Positions 25,452-33,925 of a DNA stretch of 64,000 bases are shown one piece after another. Under the pieces are notes generated by a model. The model was given only the letters and a program-made list of their open reading frames with translations, made no database searches and had not been told where the DNA came from. The stretch's first letter is position 1. Every line of letters begins with the position of its first letter. The position numbers and the translations under genes are program-made. Source of the DNA: Occultella gossypii (lineage in GTDB: Bacteria; Actinomycetota; Actinomycetes; Actinomycetales; Beutenbergiaceae); contig NZ_JAGSHT010000015.1 in assembly GCF_019947135.1 (NCBI RefSeq), positions 1-64,000 of the forward strand. Direction: 5' to 3'.

Positions 25452-26725
25452 GCGCCGTCGCAGCCGACTCGGTCACCGCGACCGGGGTCCGGGAGGCCGC
25501 CCAACGCATCCAGCACGCCGTGCACCGGACCCCGCTGCAGCGCTGGGAGCGGATGAGCGAGTCCACCGGCGCCACGGTGCTGCTCAAGCGCGAGGACCTG
25601 CAGACCGTGCGGTCCTACAAGGTGCGCGGGGCGTTCAACCTGATGCTGCGGCTGGACGCCGTTGAGCGGGAGCGGGGGGTGGTGTGCGCGAGCGCCGGGA
25701 ACCACGCCCAGGGGGTCGCGAAGGCCTGCCAGGAGCTGCGGATCCGGGGCCGGATCTACGTGCCGCGGACCACGCCGACGCAGAAGCTGGACCGGATCGC
25801 CTCCCTGGGCGGGGACTACGTGACGATCGTGTCCACCGGCTCCACCTACGACGAGGCGTCCGCGGCCGCGGCGCAGTTCGCGCGCACCGACGGCGCCGTG
25901 CAGGTGCACCCCTTCGACGACGCGCGCACCATCATCGGGCAGGGCACCGTCGCCAAGGAGATCCACGACCAGCTCGGTCGCAGCCCGGACGTGGTGGTCA
26001 TCCCGGTCGGTGGCGGCGGCCTGCTCGCCGGTATGGGCACCTACCTCGCGGACGCCTGCCCGACGACCCAGGTGGTCGGGATCGAGCCGGACGGGGCGGC
26101 GTCGATGGCGGCCGCCCTGACCGCGGGCGGGCCGGTCACCCTGGCGGACATCGACACGTTCGTCGACGGCGCTGCCGTGCGCCGGGTGGGTGCGCTCAGT
26201 TACGCGGTGGTCGCCAAGCTGGGCGCACCGGTGCGCCGGCTCGCCGAGGGGCGCGTGTGCACCGAGATGCTCGAGCTCTACCAGACCGAAGGCATCATCA
26301 CCGAGCCCGCGGGTGCGCTGGCGCTCGCCGCCGTCGGGCCGGTCGGCTCCGGGGCGACGGTGGAGGTCGCGCCCGGGTCCACCGTGGTGTGCCTGCTCTC
26401 CGGCGGGAACAACGACATCTCCCGGTACGCCGAGGTGGTCGAGCGCTCCCTCGTCTATCAGGGCCTGCGGCACTACTTCGTGGTCGATTTCCCGCAGGAA
26501 CCCGGCGCCCTGCGCGCCTTCCTGGACTCGGTGCTCGGCCCGGACGACGACATCTCGCTGTTCGAGTACACGAAACGCTCGAACCGGGAGACCGGCCCGG
26601 CGTTCGTGGGGCTGACGCTCGGGTCGGCCGACGGCTACGAGCCGCTGCTGGCCAGGATGGACGCCTCCAGGCTCACCTACCGGGTGATCGCCCCGGACTC
26701 GCCGCTGTTCCGGTTCTTCGCCTGA
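25448..26725 (+). CDS. ilvA: Threonine ammonia-lyase (threonine dehydratase)
   Basis: A 425-residue fold-type II PLP enzyme producing 2-oxobutanoate from threonine for isoleucine synthesis. The PLP lysine is K58 in VRSYKVRGAFN, the cofactor-phosphate loop is VGGGGLLAGMG near 185, and an ACT-like regulatory domain occupies about 335-425 (HYFVVDFPQEPGALRAFL). This single-ACT form of about 420 residues is the usual Gram-positive type. Its ATG overlaps the mutase stop (ATGA), so it is co-transcribed with punA and the mutase although metabolically unrelated. A perfect 11-pair hairpin lies about 70 bases downstream. Confidence 0.92.
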   Translation: MSAVAADSVTATGVREAAQRIQHAVHRTPLQRWERMSESTGATVLLKREDLQTVRSYKVRGAFNLMLRLDAVERERGVVCASAGNHAQGVAKACQELRIRGRIYVPRTTPTQKLDRIASLGGDYVTIVSTGSTYDEASAAAAQFARTDGAVQVHPFDDARTIIGQGTVAKEIHDQLGRSPDVVVIPVGGGGLLAGMGTYLADACPTTQVVGIEPDGAASMAAALTAGGPVTLADIDTFVDGAAVRRVGALSYAVVAKLGAPVRRLAEGRVCTEMLELYQTEGIITEPAGALALAAVGPVGSGATVEVAPGSTVVCLLSGGNNDISRYAEVVERSLVYQGLRHYFVVDFPQEPGALRAFLDSVLGPDDDISLFEYTKRSNRETGPAFVGLTLGSADGYEPLLARMDASRLTYRVIAPDSPLFRFFA

Positions 26726-26794
26726 GTCCGCGACCACCCGCGGTGCGGCACCTACGGCGGGCCGCTGCGCCGTCGGGGCCGGCGAGAACGCCGA

Positions 26795-26824
26795 CCGGGC
26801 CGCCCATCCTGACGGGCGGCCCGG
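26795..26824 (+). terminator. Intrinsic terminator downstream of ilvA
   Basis: CCGGGCCGCCC at 26795-26805 is perfectly complementary to GGGCGGCCCGG at 26814-26824 with an 8-base loop ATCCTGAC. Eleven GC-only pairs about 70 bases after the punA-mutase-ilvA operon. Confidence 0.7.
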
Positions 26825-27070
26825 CGACGATTCCGACCGGTGCAGCCTGCGCTTCGGGTGACCCCGGCGTCACGAACACGCTGGCCTTCCCCCCTGCAGC
26901 ACCACCGTGCCGGACGCGGCGGCAAACCAGTGTGAGTGGACGAGGAAGCTGTCGCTCCCGGTCCGCCGCGGTCACCACGATAGCGGCACGGCTCGGCGGG
27001 TGATCGGCGCCGGCACGGGCTCCGGCGGCGCGTTCGGCATGGAATCGGCGGAATACGGCCGTTGGCGCGG

Positions 27071-27076
27071 TAGGTT
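27071..27076 (+). promoter_or_regulatory. -10-like hexamer for the CYTH gene
   Basis: TAGGTT ends 6 bases before the ATG at 27083, implying a leaderless transcript. Confidence 0.42.
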
Positions 27077-27082
27077 CGAACC

Positions 27083-27703
27083 ATGAGCGACCCCGGGTAC
27101 GGCGACTTCGAGTTCGAGCGGAAGTTCCTCGTCCGCGAGCTGCCCGTCGCGCTCCTGGACGAGCCCGCACCGGACATCATCGTGCAGAGCTATTTCCTCG
27201 CGTCCGACGGCTATGCGCTGCGGATCAGGTTGCAGATGCCGGCCGTCGCGAACCTGCCCCGCACGGGGGCGGAGATCCTGGACGCCCTCTCGGGACGGTT
27301 CACGTTCTGCACGCTGACCGCCAAGGGCCCTGCCAACGGCGGCACCCGGTACGAGGCGGAACGCGAGCTCGACCCCCACGTCGCCGAACAGATGGTGCGG
27401 CGGGGCGGGCACCTGGTGGTCAAGTTCCGGCACGCCGTGTGGCTCGGCGGGGACGGCTGGGTCATCGACGAGTTCCTGGACGCCAACGCCCCGCTGCTCG
27501 TGGCGGAGGTCGAGCGGGGCGGCCCGGTGACGGACCTGGTGATCCCGGACTTCTGCATCAGTGAGGTCTCCGACGATCCGCGGTTCGGCAACGAGTCCCT
27601 GGCCGGACGGCCCTACGGCACCTGGGCCGCGGAGTTCGAGCGCGAGCTCGCCGCGACCGGTCCACGGTTCCTCCAGGAGTTCGGCCACAACGAACGGTCC
27701 TGA
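27083..27703 (+). CDS. CYTH domain protein (triphosphate tunnel metalloenzyme)
   Basis: A 206-residue CYTH protein. The defining ExExK start is visible as EFERKFLV at about residues 11-18, followed by alternating charged strands of the tunnel: YALRIRLQM, FTLTAKGP-like FTFCTLTAKGP near 73, RYEAERELD near 92, LVVKFRHAVWL near 112, WVIDEFLD near 128 and LVAEVERG near 142. Family members hydrolyse inorganic triphosphate or bind other triphosphates; thiamine triphosphatase and adenylate cyclase belong here. Which substrate applies is not clear. It stands alone between the ilvA operon and deoC with its own promoter. Confidence 0.88.
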   Translation: MSDPGYGDFEFERKFLVRELPVALLDEPAPDIIVQSYFLASDGYALRIRLQMPAVANLPRTGAEILDALSGRFTFCTLTAKGPANGGTRYEAERELDPHVAEQMVRRGGHLVVKFRHAVWLGGDGWVIDEFLDANAPLLVAEVERGGPVTDLVIPDFCISEVSDDPRFGNESLAGRPYGTWAAEFERELAATGPRFLQEFGHNERS

Positions 27704-27768
27704 GCCCGGCTGGGCGGACCGTCCGGCAGGCCAGCACCGACCGGGAGCGTCCGCATGCCGGACGCCAC

Positions 27769-27774
27769 TAGACT
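27769..27774 (+). promoter_or_regulatory. -10-like hexamer for deoC
   Basis: TAGACT ends 7 bases before the deoC ATG; same hexamer and spacing class as mrp and sigE. A leaderless deoC-aldehyde dehydrogenase mRNA is predicted. Confidence 0.48.
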
Positions 27775-27781
27775 CGGCGCT

Positions 27782-28819
27782 ATGACTTCAACGGTGACGA
27801 CGCCGTCGTCCGAGTCCGCGCACGGGCCCCACCCCGCGGACCGGACCGGCGCCCAGGTGGCGGCCGACGCGGCCGCGGTGATCGGCACCGCGGACCTCTC
27901 CGAGGCCGGCCTGCGCCGGTTCCTCCAGGGCCTGCCCGGCGTGGACCGGGTCGGTGCGGACGGGCGGGCGGCCCAGCTGGGCACCCGCTCGATCAAGACC
28001 AGCGCGAAGGCCTGGGCCCTGGACCTGACGATCTCGATGATCGACCTGACCACGCTCGAGGGTGCCGACACCGCCGGCAAGGTGCGCTCCCTCGTCGCGA
28101 AGGCCCGCACCCCCGAACCCGGCGATGCGACGTGCCCGCGACCGGCCGCCGTCTGCGTCTACGGCGACATGGTCACCGTCGCTCGAGACGCGATCGGCAC
28201 CTCGGGCATCAACGTGGCCGCGGTGGCGACCGCGTTCCCGTCGGGGCGCGCCGGCCGTGAGGTGCGCCTGGCCGACACCCGGGACGCCGTCGCCGCGGGC
28301 GCCGACGAGATCGACATGGTGATCGACCGCGGCGCCTTCCTGTCCGGTCACTACCGCAAGGTCTACGACGACATCGTCGCGGTCCGCGAGGTATGTCACG
28401 AGGCCGACCGGCCGGCGCACCTGAAGGTGATCCTCGAGACCGGCGAGCTGGCCACGTACGACAACGTGCGCCGCGCCTCCTGGCTCGCGATGCTCGCCGG
28501 CGCGGACTTCATCAAGACCTCCACCGGCAAGGTCTCCCCCGCCGCGACGCTCCCGGTCACCGTGATCATGCTCGAGGCGGTCCGGGACTTCCTGGCCACC
28601 ACCGGGGTGCAGATCGGTGTGAAACCCGCGGGCGGCATCCGTACGGCCAAGGACGCGATCAAGTACCTGGTGGCCGTCAACGAGGTGGCCGGCGAGGCCT
28701 GGCTCGACCCGGACTACTTCCGGTTCGGGGCGTCGTCGCTGCTCAACGACGTCCTCCTGCAGCGCCAGAAGCTGGCCACCGGCGCCTACTCCGGGCCCGA
28801 CTACGTGACGATCGACTGA
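27782..28819 (+). CDS. deoC: Deoxyribose-phosphate aldolase
   Basis: A 345-residue class I aldolase cleaving 2-deoxyribose-5-phosphate to acetaldehyde and glyceraldehyde-3-phosphate. The Schiff-base lysine is K245 in DFIKTSTGK and the second active-site lysine is K281 in GVKPAGGIRT; the catalytic Asp lies in EIDMVID near residue 176. It is longer than E. coli DeoC by an N-terminal extension of about 70 residues, common in actinobacteria. The downstream aldehyde dehydrogenase starts 9 bases after the stop, so the acetaldehyde produced would be oxidised at once. Confidence 0.94.
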   Translation: MTSTVTTPSSESAHGPHPADRTGAQVAADAAAVIGTADLSEAGLRRFLQGLPGVDRVGADGRAAQLGTRSIKTSAKAWALDLTISMIDLTTLEGADTAGKVRSLVAKARTPEPGDATCPRPAAVCVYGDMVTVARDAIGTSGINVAAVATAFPSGRAGREVRLADTRDAVAAGADEIDMVIDRGAFLSGHYRKVYDDIVAVREVCHEADRPAHLKVILETGELATYDNVRRASWLAMLAGADFIKTSTGKVSPAATLPVTVIMLEAVRDFLATTGVQIGVKPAGGIRTAKDAIKYLVAVNEVAGEAWLDPDYFRFGASSLLNDVLLQRQKLATGAYSGPDYVTID

Positions 28820-28828
28820 GGACCACCC

Positions 28829-30277
28829 ATGCCACGCTTCGAATACGCACCGGCCCCGGAGTCGCGGGCCGTCGTCGACATCGCCTCCTCCTACGGGCTG
28901 TTCATCGACGGCGAGTTCGTCGAGTCCGCCTCCGGCGGGTCCCTGAAGACGATCAACCCCGCCACCGAGGAGTCCCTGGCGGACGTCGCGGTGGCCGACG
29001 AGTCCGACGTCGACAGAGCTGTCCGCGCGGCCCGACGCGCCCAGGAGAAGGTCTGGGGGCCGATGCCCGGTGCGGAGCGGGCGAAGTACCTGTTCCGGAT
29101 CGCCCGGCTGCTGGCCGAGCGTTCGCGTGAGTTCGCGGTCCTCGAGGTCCTGGACAACGGCAAGCCGATCCGCGAGGCCCGGGACGTCGACGTGCCCACG
29201 GCGGCCGCCCACTTCTTCTACTACGCCGGCTGGGCGGACAAGCTCGACCACGCCGGCTTCGGCCCGTCGCCACGCCCGCACGGGGTGGCCGGGCAGGTGA
29301 TCCCGTGGAACTTCCCGTTGCTGATGCTCGCGTGGAAGATCGCACCGGCACTGGCCACCGGGAACACCGTGGTGCTCAAGCCGGCCGAGACCACCCCGCT
29401 CACGGCGTTGCTGTTCGCGGACCTGCTCCGCCAGGCCGAACTGCCGCCGGGCGTCGTCAACATCGTCACCGGCGCCGGGGCCACTGGCGCGGCGGTGGTC
29501 GCGCACCCGGGTGTGGACAAGGTCGCGTTCACCGGCTCCACCGCGGTCGGCAAGCGGATCGCCAAGGAGATCGCGGGCACCCGCAAGCACGCCACCCTGG
29601 AGCTCGGCGGCAAGGCCGCGAACATCGTCTTCGACGATGCCCCGATCGATCAGGCCATCGAGGGCATCGTGAACGGGATCTTCTTCAACCAGGGCCAGGT
29701 GTGCTGCGCGGGCTCGCGGCTGCTGGTCCAGGAGTCGGTCGCCGAGGAGGTCGTCGAGCGGCTCAAGGCCCGGCTCGGCACCCTCCGGGTCGGGGATCCG
29801 ATGGACAAGAACACGGACGTGGGCGCGATCAACTCGGCCGCGCAGCTGGCCCGCATCACGGACCTGACGAAGGCCGGTGAGGAGGAGGGCGCGGTGCGCT
29901 GGACCGCCGACTGCGCCCTGCCCGAGCAGGGCTTCTGGTTCGCGCCGACGGTGTTCACCGACGTCTCCGCGGCGCACCGGATCGCCCGCGAGGAGATCTT
30001 CGGCCCGGTCCTGTCGGTGCTGACGTTCCGCACCCCGGCCGAAGCGGTCGCGAAGGCGAACAACACCCCGTACGGGCTGTCCGCCGGGATCTGGACGGAG
30101 AAGGGCTCACGGATCCTCTCGATGGCGGACAAGCTCCGCGCGGGCGTGGTCTGGGCGAACACGTTCAACAGGTTCGACCCCACCAGCCCGTTCGGTGGGT
30201 ACAAGGAGTCCGGCTACGGCCGGGAGGGCGGCCGTCACGGCCTGGCCTCCTACCTGATCGAGGGGAGCACCCGATGA
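28829..30277 (+). CDS. NAD(P)-dependent aldehyde dehydrogenase
   Basis: A 482-residue ALDH with all catalytic elements: the VIPWNFPLLM NAD-binding entry near 157, FTGSTAVGKRIA near 233, the general base E258 in ELGGKA, the nucleophile C292 in GQVCCAGSR and EEIFGPVLSVL near 389. The position directly behind deoC makes acetaldehyde from deoxyribose breakdown the most likely substrate, giving acetate (inference). A GAGGA ribosome site precedes the ATG. Its stop overlaps the start of a second, incomplete dehydrogenase (ATGA), so the two proteins are made together. Confidence 0.92.
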   Translation: MPRFEYAPAPESRAVVDIASSYGLFIDGEFVESASGGSLKTINPATEESLADVAVADESDVDRAVRAARRAQEKVWGPMPGAERAKYLFRIARLLAERSREFAVLEVLDNGKPIREARDVDVPTAAAHFFYYAGWADKLDHAGFGPSPRPHGVAGQVIPWNFPLLMLAWKIAPALATGNTVVLKPAETTPLTALLFADLLRQAELPPGVVNIVTGAGATGAAVVAHPGVDKVAFTGSTAVGKRIAKEIAGTRKHATLELGGKAANIVFDDAPIDQAIEGIVNGIFFNQGQVCCAGSRLLVQESVAEEVVERLKARLGTLRVGDPMDKNTDVGAINSAAQLARITDLTKAGEEEGAVRWTADCALPEQGFWFAPTVFTDVSAAHRIAREEIFGPVLSVLTFRTPAEAVAKANNTPYGLSAGIWTEKGSRILSMADKLRAGVVWANTFNRFDPTSPFGGYKESGYGREGGRHGLASYLIEGSTR

Positions 30278-31164
30278 GGGCCACGGCGCCCGCACGGATC
30301 GACGTGCGCAAGACCTACAAGCTGTTCATCGGTGGTGCGTTCCCGCGCTCGGAGTCCGGCCGGACGTACGAGGTGACGAGCGCGAAGGGGGCGTTCCTCG
30401 CGAACGCTGCGCAGGGTTCACGCAAGGACGCCCGAGACTCGGTGCGAGCAGCCCGCGCGGCCCAACCCGGCTGGGCCGGGGCGACGGCGTACAACCGTGG
30501 GCAGGTCCTGTACCGGGTCGCTGAGCTGCTCGAGGGCCGACGGGCCCAGTTCGTCTCCGACGTCGCCGCCGGGGAGGGCCTCACCGAGCGGCGCGCGCAG
30601 GACGTGGTCTCCGCCGCGATCGACCGCTGGGTCTGGTACGCGGGCTGGTCGGACAAGGTCGCCCAGGTGGCCGGCAACGCGAACCCGGTGGCCGGGCCGT
30701 ACTTCAACATCTCCGCCCCCGAGCCGACCGGCGTGGTGGCGGTGATCGCGCCGCAGGAGTCCTCACTGCTCGGCCTGGTGTCCGTGCTGGCGCCGGCGAT
30801 CGTCACGGGGAACACCGTCGTGGTGGTCGCGTCCGAGGACCGCCCGTTGCCCGCGATCAGCCTCGCCGAGGTGCTCGCCACCTCGGACGTGCCCGGTGGC
30901 GTGGTGAACATCATCACCGGGCGCACCGGGGAGATCGCCCCCCACCTGGCCAAGCACATGGACGTCAACGCCATCGACGTGGCCGGGGCGTTGGGTGCCA
31001 GCGGCATCACCTGGGGCGAGCTCGAGGCCGAGGCCGCGGGCACCGTGAAGCGGGTGTTGCGACCGGCCGGGGACGACGAGGGCTCCTGGGCCGACGCCCA
31101 GTCCCTGAACGCGATCCTCGCCTACACCGAGACCAAGACGGTCTGGCACCCGAAGGGGATGTGA
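30274..31164 (+). CDS. Aldehyde dehydrogenase-like half-protein without catalytic cysteine
   Basis: A 296-residue protein homologous to the N-terminal, coenzyme-binding part of ALDHs: LFIGGAFPRSESG near 17, a central helical part, GVVAVIAPQESSLLGLV near 150 and PGGVVNIITGRTG near 207. It then ends within a degenerate continuation; the catalytic domain with the Cys loop is missing, and the whole chain contains no cysteine at all. It is therefore not an active ALDH. The reading frame is intact, codon use is normal and it overlaps the complete ALDH by four bases, so it is a maintained partner rather than debris. A structural or regulatory subunit of the DeoC-linked ALDH is the best guess. Confidence 0.85.
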   Translation: MRATAPARIDVRKTYKLFIGGAFPRSESGRTYEVTSAKGAFLANAAQGSRKDARDSVRAARAAQPGWAGATAYNRGQVLYRVAELLEGRRAQFVSDVAAGEGLTERRAQDVVSAAIDRWVWYAGWSDKVAQVAGNANPVAGPYFNISAPEPTGVVAVIAPQESSLLGLVSVLAPAIVTGNTVVVVASEDRPLPAISLAEVLATSDVPGGVVNIITGRTGEIAPHLAKHMDVNAIDVAGALGASGITWGELEAEAAGTVKRVLRPAGDDEGSWADAQSLNAILAYTETKTVWHPKGM

Positions 31165-31263
31165 GGGAATCACGGCCGAAGCGGGCGCCCGAGCGCGTGG
31201 AATCCCACGGTCCGAGTCGGCGAGACCAAGGGCTTCTGCGCGGTCGGCGGGAGGTCGTCGGTC

Positions 31264-31307
31264 CCCACGGCCGTGGGCGATCCAATGCTCGGGCGCGATG
31301 GCGCCCG
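31264..31307. terminator. Two palindromes between convergent operons
   Basis: CCCACGG/CCGTGGG form a perfect 14-base palindrome at 31264-31277. CGGGCGC (31290-31296) and GCGCCCG (31301-31307) form a 7-pair hairpin with a GATG loop ending three bases before the EamA stop codon. They lie in the 146-base gap between the deoC operon and the amino-acid ABC operon and can end transcripts from both sides. Confidence 0.58.
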
Positions 31308-31310
31308 CCG

Positions 31311-32297
31311 TCAGGATCTGCGCCGGACCAGCTCGTCGTAGCGGATCGCGGCCACCCCGGCGACGATCAGGAGACCACCGAGGAGCTGCACGAGGCTCGG
31401 CAGTTCCCCCACGAGCAGCCAGGCGAACACGATCGCGAAGAGCACCTCGACCAGGCCGACGAACGAAGCGAGCTTGGCGCCGAGGCGGCGGGTCGCGGCG
31501 ATCCCGGTCGTGTAGGCGACCACGGTCGAGACCAGGACCAGGACGATCAGTGCCGCCCACCACGGCACCGCCGCACCGCCGAGGGTGACATCCGCCGCAA
31601 CCACTCGGATCGGCAGCAGTCCGCTCGCTCCGAGCAGCCCGAGCGCGACCGCGCCGACGGTCAGGCCACCGGCGGCGAGCACGATCGGCGGCAGCCCGGT
31701 CGAGGCGTTGCCGCTGAGGACGAAGTACCCGGCGAGCCCACAGGCGGCGGCAAGGCCCCAGAGCACGCCGGCCAGGTCGACGTCGCTCGCGCCGGTGAGG
31801 TCCAGGACGAGCACCAGCCCGACGACGGCGAGCGCCACCCCGGTGACGGTCGCCGCCCTGGGACGCTGCGCGTGCCGGACCCACAGCCAGAGCACCACGA
31901 GGACCACGCCGAGGTACTCCAGCAGCAGCGCCACCCCGACGGTGACGTGAGCGATCGCGGAGAAGTACGCGAACTGGGTCAGGGCCAGGGCGAGCAGGCC
32001 GTAGCCGACGATCAGCCGCACGTTCGTGCGCAGCAGCGACCAACGTCCGCGCAGCTGCAGCGCGGCCGGCACCGCCAGGACGACGGCGGCACCGGCGATC
32101 CGGGCGGTCACGGCCGCACCGGCGCTCCAGCCGATCTCGAGGAGCGCCCGCGCGATCGGCCCGGACGTCGCGAACACGGCCGCCGACAGCAGGCCCAGCC
32201 ACAGGCCGCTTACCTGCGCCCGGACCGCGGGAACCGTGCGCGCGAAGGCGGCACCGCCGTCGGGCTGCCGGGGGCTCGGCCCACTCGCGGCGCTCAC
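31311..32297 (-). CDS. EamA/DMT-family exporter
   Basis: A 328-residue membrane protein with ten hydrophobic helices in two homologous EamA halves (about 35-165 and 175-320), for example GLLSAAVFATSGPIARALL near 33 and FVGLVEVLFAIVFAWLLVGE near 280, a hallmark of the second half. Drug/metabolite transporters of this type usually export amino acids or metabolites. The GTG start overlaps the ABC ATPase stop by four bases, placing an exporter in an amino-acid import operon. The substrate is not known. Longer open frames upstream are shadows of the ATPase gene. Confidence 0.87.
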   Translation of the reverse strand: MSAASGPSPRQPDGGAAFARTVPAVRAQVSGLWLGLLSAAVFATSGPIARALLEIGWSAGAAVTARIAGAAVVLAVPAALQLRGRWSLLRTNVRLIVGYGLLALALTQFAYFSAIAHVTVGVALLLEYLGVVLVVLWLWVRHAQRPRAATVTGVALAVVGLVLVLDLTGASDVDLAGVLWGLAAACGLAGYFVLSGNASTGLPPIVLAAGGLTVGAVALGLLGASGLLPIRVVAADVTLGGAAVPWWAALIVLVLVSTVVAYTTGIAATRRLGAKLASFVGLVEVLFAIVFAWLLVGELPSLVQLLGGLLIVAGVAAIRYDELVRRRS

Positions 32298-33052
32298 GCG
32301 TGCAGCCGGGCGAGGAACTCGCGGGTGCGTGGCTGCTCGGGCGCGCCGAGCACCTGCTCGGGCGGCCCGGACTCGAGCACCCGGCCGCCGTCGAGGAAGC
32401 AGACCAGGTCCGCCGCCTGCCGGGCGAAGCCCATCTCGTGGGTCGCCACCAGCATGGTGGTGCCTTCGGTCCGCAGCTCGGCGAGCAGGTCGAGGACCTC
32501 GCCCACGAGTTCGGGGTCGAGCGCGGAGGTGACTTCGTCCAGGAGCAGCAGCTCGGGTCCGTTGACGAGCGCCCGCGCGATCGCGGCCCGCTGCTGCTGG
32601 CCGCCGGAGAGATGGTCGGGGTAGGCCGTGACCTTGTCCCCCAGGCCGACCCGTTCCAGGATCGCCACGGCGGCTGACTCCGCCTCGTCCTTCGTCCGGC
32701 CGTGCACCAGGCGGGGCGCGAGCGCGACGTTCGCGAGCACGCTCATGTGGGGGAACAGGTTGTAGGCCTGGAACACCATGCCCATCCGCGCCCGGGCGGC
32801 GTTCGCGTCCACCCACGGGTCGGCGAGGTCGACGCCACGCAGCTCGATGACGCCGTCGTCGACCTCCTCGAGCAGGTCGACGGCGCGCAGCAGCGTCGAC
32901 TTGCCGGACCCCGAGGAACCGATGAGCACGACGCACGAGTGCTCGGCGACATCGAGGTCGAGACCGTCCAGCACGAGGTTGGTCCCGAACGACTTGCGCA
33001 GCCCTGCCACGCGCAGCAGCGGCGCCGTCGGCTCGGTCATCGGCTCTGTCAT
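32294..33052 (-). CDS. Polar amino-acid ABC transporter ATPase (GlnQ type)
   Basis: A 252-residue ABC ATPase. Walker A is IGSSGSGKSTLL near 43, the Q-loop VFQAYNLFPHMSVL near 94, the signature LSGGQQQRAAIARAL near 148, Walker B LLLLDEVTSALD near 168 and the switch His in VATHEMGF near 203. DEVTSALD rather than DEPTSALD is common in the polar amino-acid class. It overlaps the permease stop by four bases (ATGA), which fixes the start at 33052. It works with the permease and lipoprotein directly upstream. Confidence 0.92.
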   Translation of the reverse strand: MTEPMTEPTAPLLRVAGLRKSFGTNLVLDGLDLDVAEHSCVVLIGSSGSGKSTLLRAVDLLEEVDDGVIELRGVDLADPWVDANAARARMGMVFQAYNLFPHMSVLANVALAPRLVHGRTKDEAESAAVAILERVGLGDKVTAYPDHLSGGQQQRAAIARALVNGPELLLLDEVTSALDPELVGEVLDLLAELRTEGTTMLVATHEMGFARQAADLVCFLDGGRVLESGPPEQVLGAPEQPRTREFLARLHA

Positions 33053-33915
33053 CGGATCGCCCCCACCATCGCGCGGCCGCTGCCGCGCCCACCGCGGCGG
33101 GCGTTGTAGGCATCCACGAGCCGGGTCAGCGGCACGGAGATCAGCAGGAACAGGAAGCCGGCGGCCACGTAGGCGGTGAAGTTGTAGCTGCCGGTGACCG
33201 CGATCTCGGCGGCCCGGATCGCGTCCACGGCGCCGAGGATCGAGATCAGGCCCGAGTCCTTCTGCAGGGCCACGATCATGTTCAGCAGCGCCGGGGTGAC
33301 CGCGCGCACCGCCTGTGGGACCACCACCCTGCGGGTCGTCTGGCCGCGGGTGAGCCCGAGCGCGCGGGCCGCTGCCACCTGCGAGGGGTGCACGGACTCG
33401 ATGCCGGCCCGGAAGATCTCGGCCAGGTAGGCCGTGTAGGTCAGCACGATGGCCAGCGTGCCCAGGAACACCGCCGTGATCGGCAGCCAGGGCAGCCGTA
33501 GGGCGGGCAGGCCGAAGCCCACCAGGAGCAGCACCAGCAGCACCGGCACCCCGCGGAACACATCGATATAGATCGTGACGACCGCCCGCAGCGGGAACAG
33601 CGCCGGTGCGGTCGTGGTGCGGGCGATGGCGAGCAGCAGCCCACCGACCACCGCGATCACACCGGCGATCACCCAGACCCGCAGGTTCAGCCACAGGCCC
33701 TGCGCCACCGCGGGCAGCACGTCGACGAACTCGACCGGGTCGAAGAACGCCTCCCGGGCCCGCTCCCAGCCCGGCGACCCGACGAGGACGACCACGGCGA
33801 GCACGGCCACCACCACGGTGGACGCGAGTGCGACCAGGAAGGAGCGGCGCCGACGCCGGCGCCGGTATGCCACCCGCGCCAGCGCCCGCTCGGAGGGCGC
33901 CCAGTGCCCGCTCAC
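33049..33915 (-). CDS. Amino-acid ABC transporter permease (HisM/GlnP type)
   Basis: A 288-residue permease. An Arg-rich cytoplasmic start (YRRRRRRRS) precedes a first helix (about 26-46), and the BPD_transp_1 domain spans about 68-270 with TYTAYLAEIFRAGIESV and the EAA-loop pattern AARALGLTRGQTTRRVVVPQA near 185. A single permease gene is present, so it probably forms a homodimer. It starts 10 bases after the substrate-binding lipoprotein gene. Substrate class is inferred from the family 3 binding protein. Confidence 0.91.
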   Translation of the reverse strand: MSGHWAPSERALARVAYRRRRRRRSFLVALASTVVVAVLAVVVLVGSPGWERAREAFFDPVEFVDVLPAVAQGLWLNLRVWVIAGVIAVVGGLLLAIARTTTAPALFPLRAVVTIYIDVFRGVPVLLVLLLVGFGLPALRLPWLPITAVFLGTLAIVLTYTAYLAEIFRAGIESVHPSQVAAARALGLTRGQTTRRVVVPQAVRAVTPALLNMIVALQKDSGLISILGAVDAIRAAEIAVTGSYNFTAYVAAGFLFLLISVPLTRLVDAYNARRGGRGSGRAMVGAIR

Positions 33916-33925
33916 GGCGGCGGCG

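Larger units (their letters stand above)
26726..27082. other. Intergenic region between ilvA and the CYTH gene
   Basis: A 357-base gap with no convincing coding frame: the overlapping reading frames in it are Arg/Pro-rich shadows. It holds the ilvA terminator hairpin (26795-26824) and, at its right end, the TAGGTT hexamer of the CYTH gene. The rest (about 26830-27060) shows nothing I can name. Confidence 0.6.

Noticed and set aside
26726-27082. Small gene in the ilvA-CYTH gap
   Set aside because: All frames are short, Arg/Pro-rich and without ribosome binding site or conserved pattern; the interval includes a terminator hairpin.
30274-31164. Second functional aldehyde dehydrogenase
   Set aside because: The catalytic cysteine domain is missing, and no cysteine occurs in the chain.
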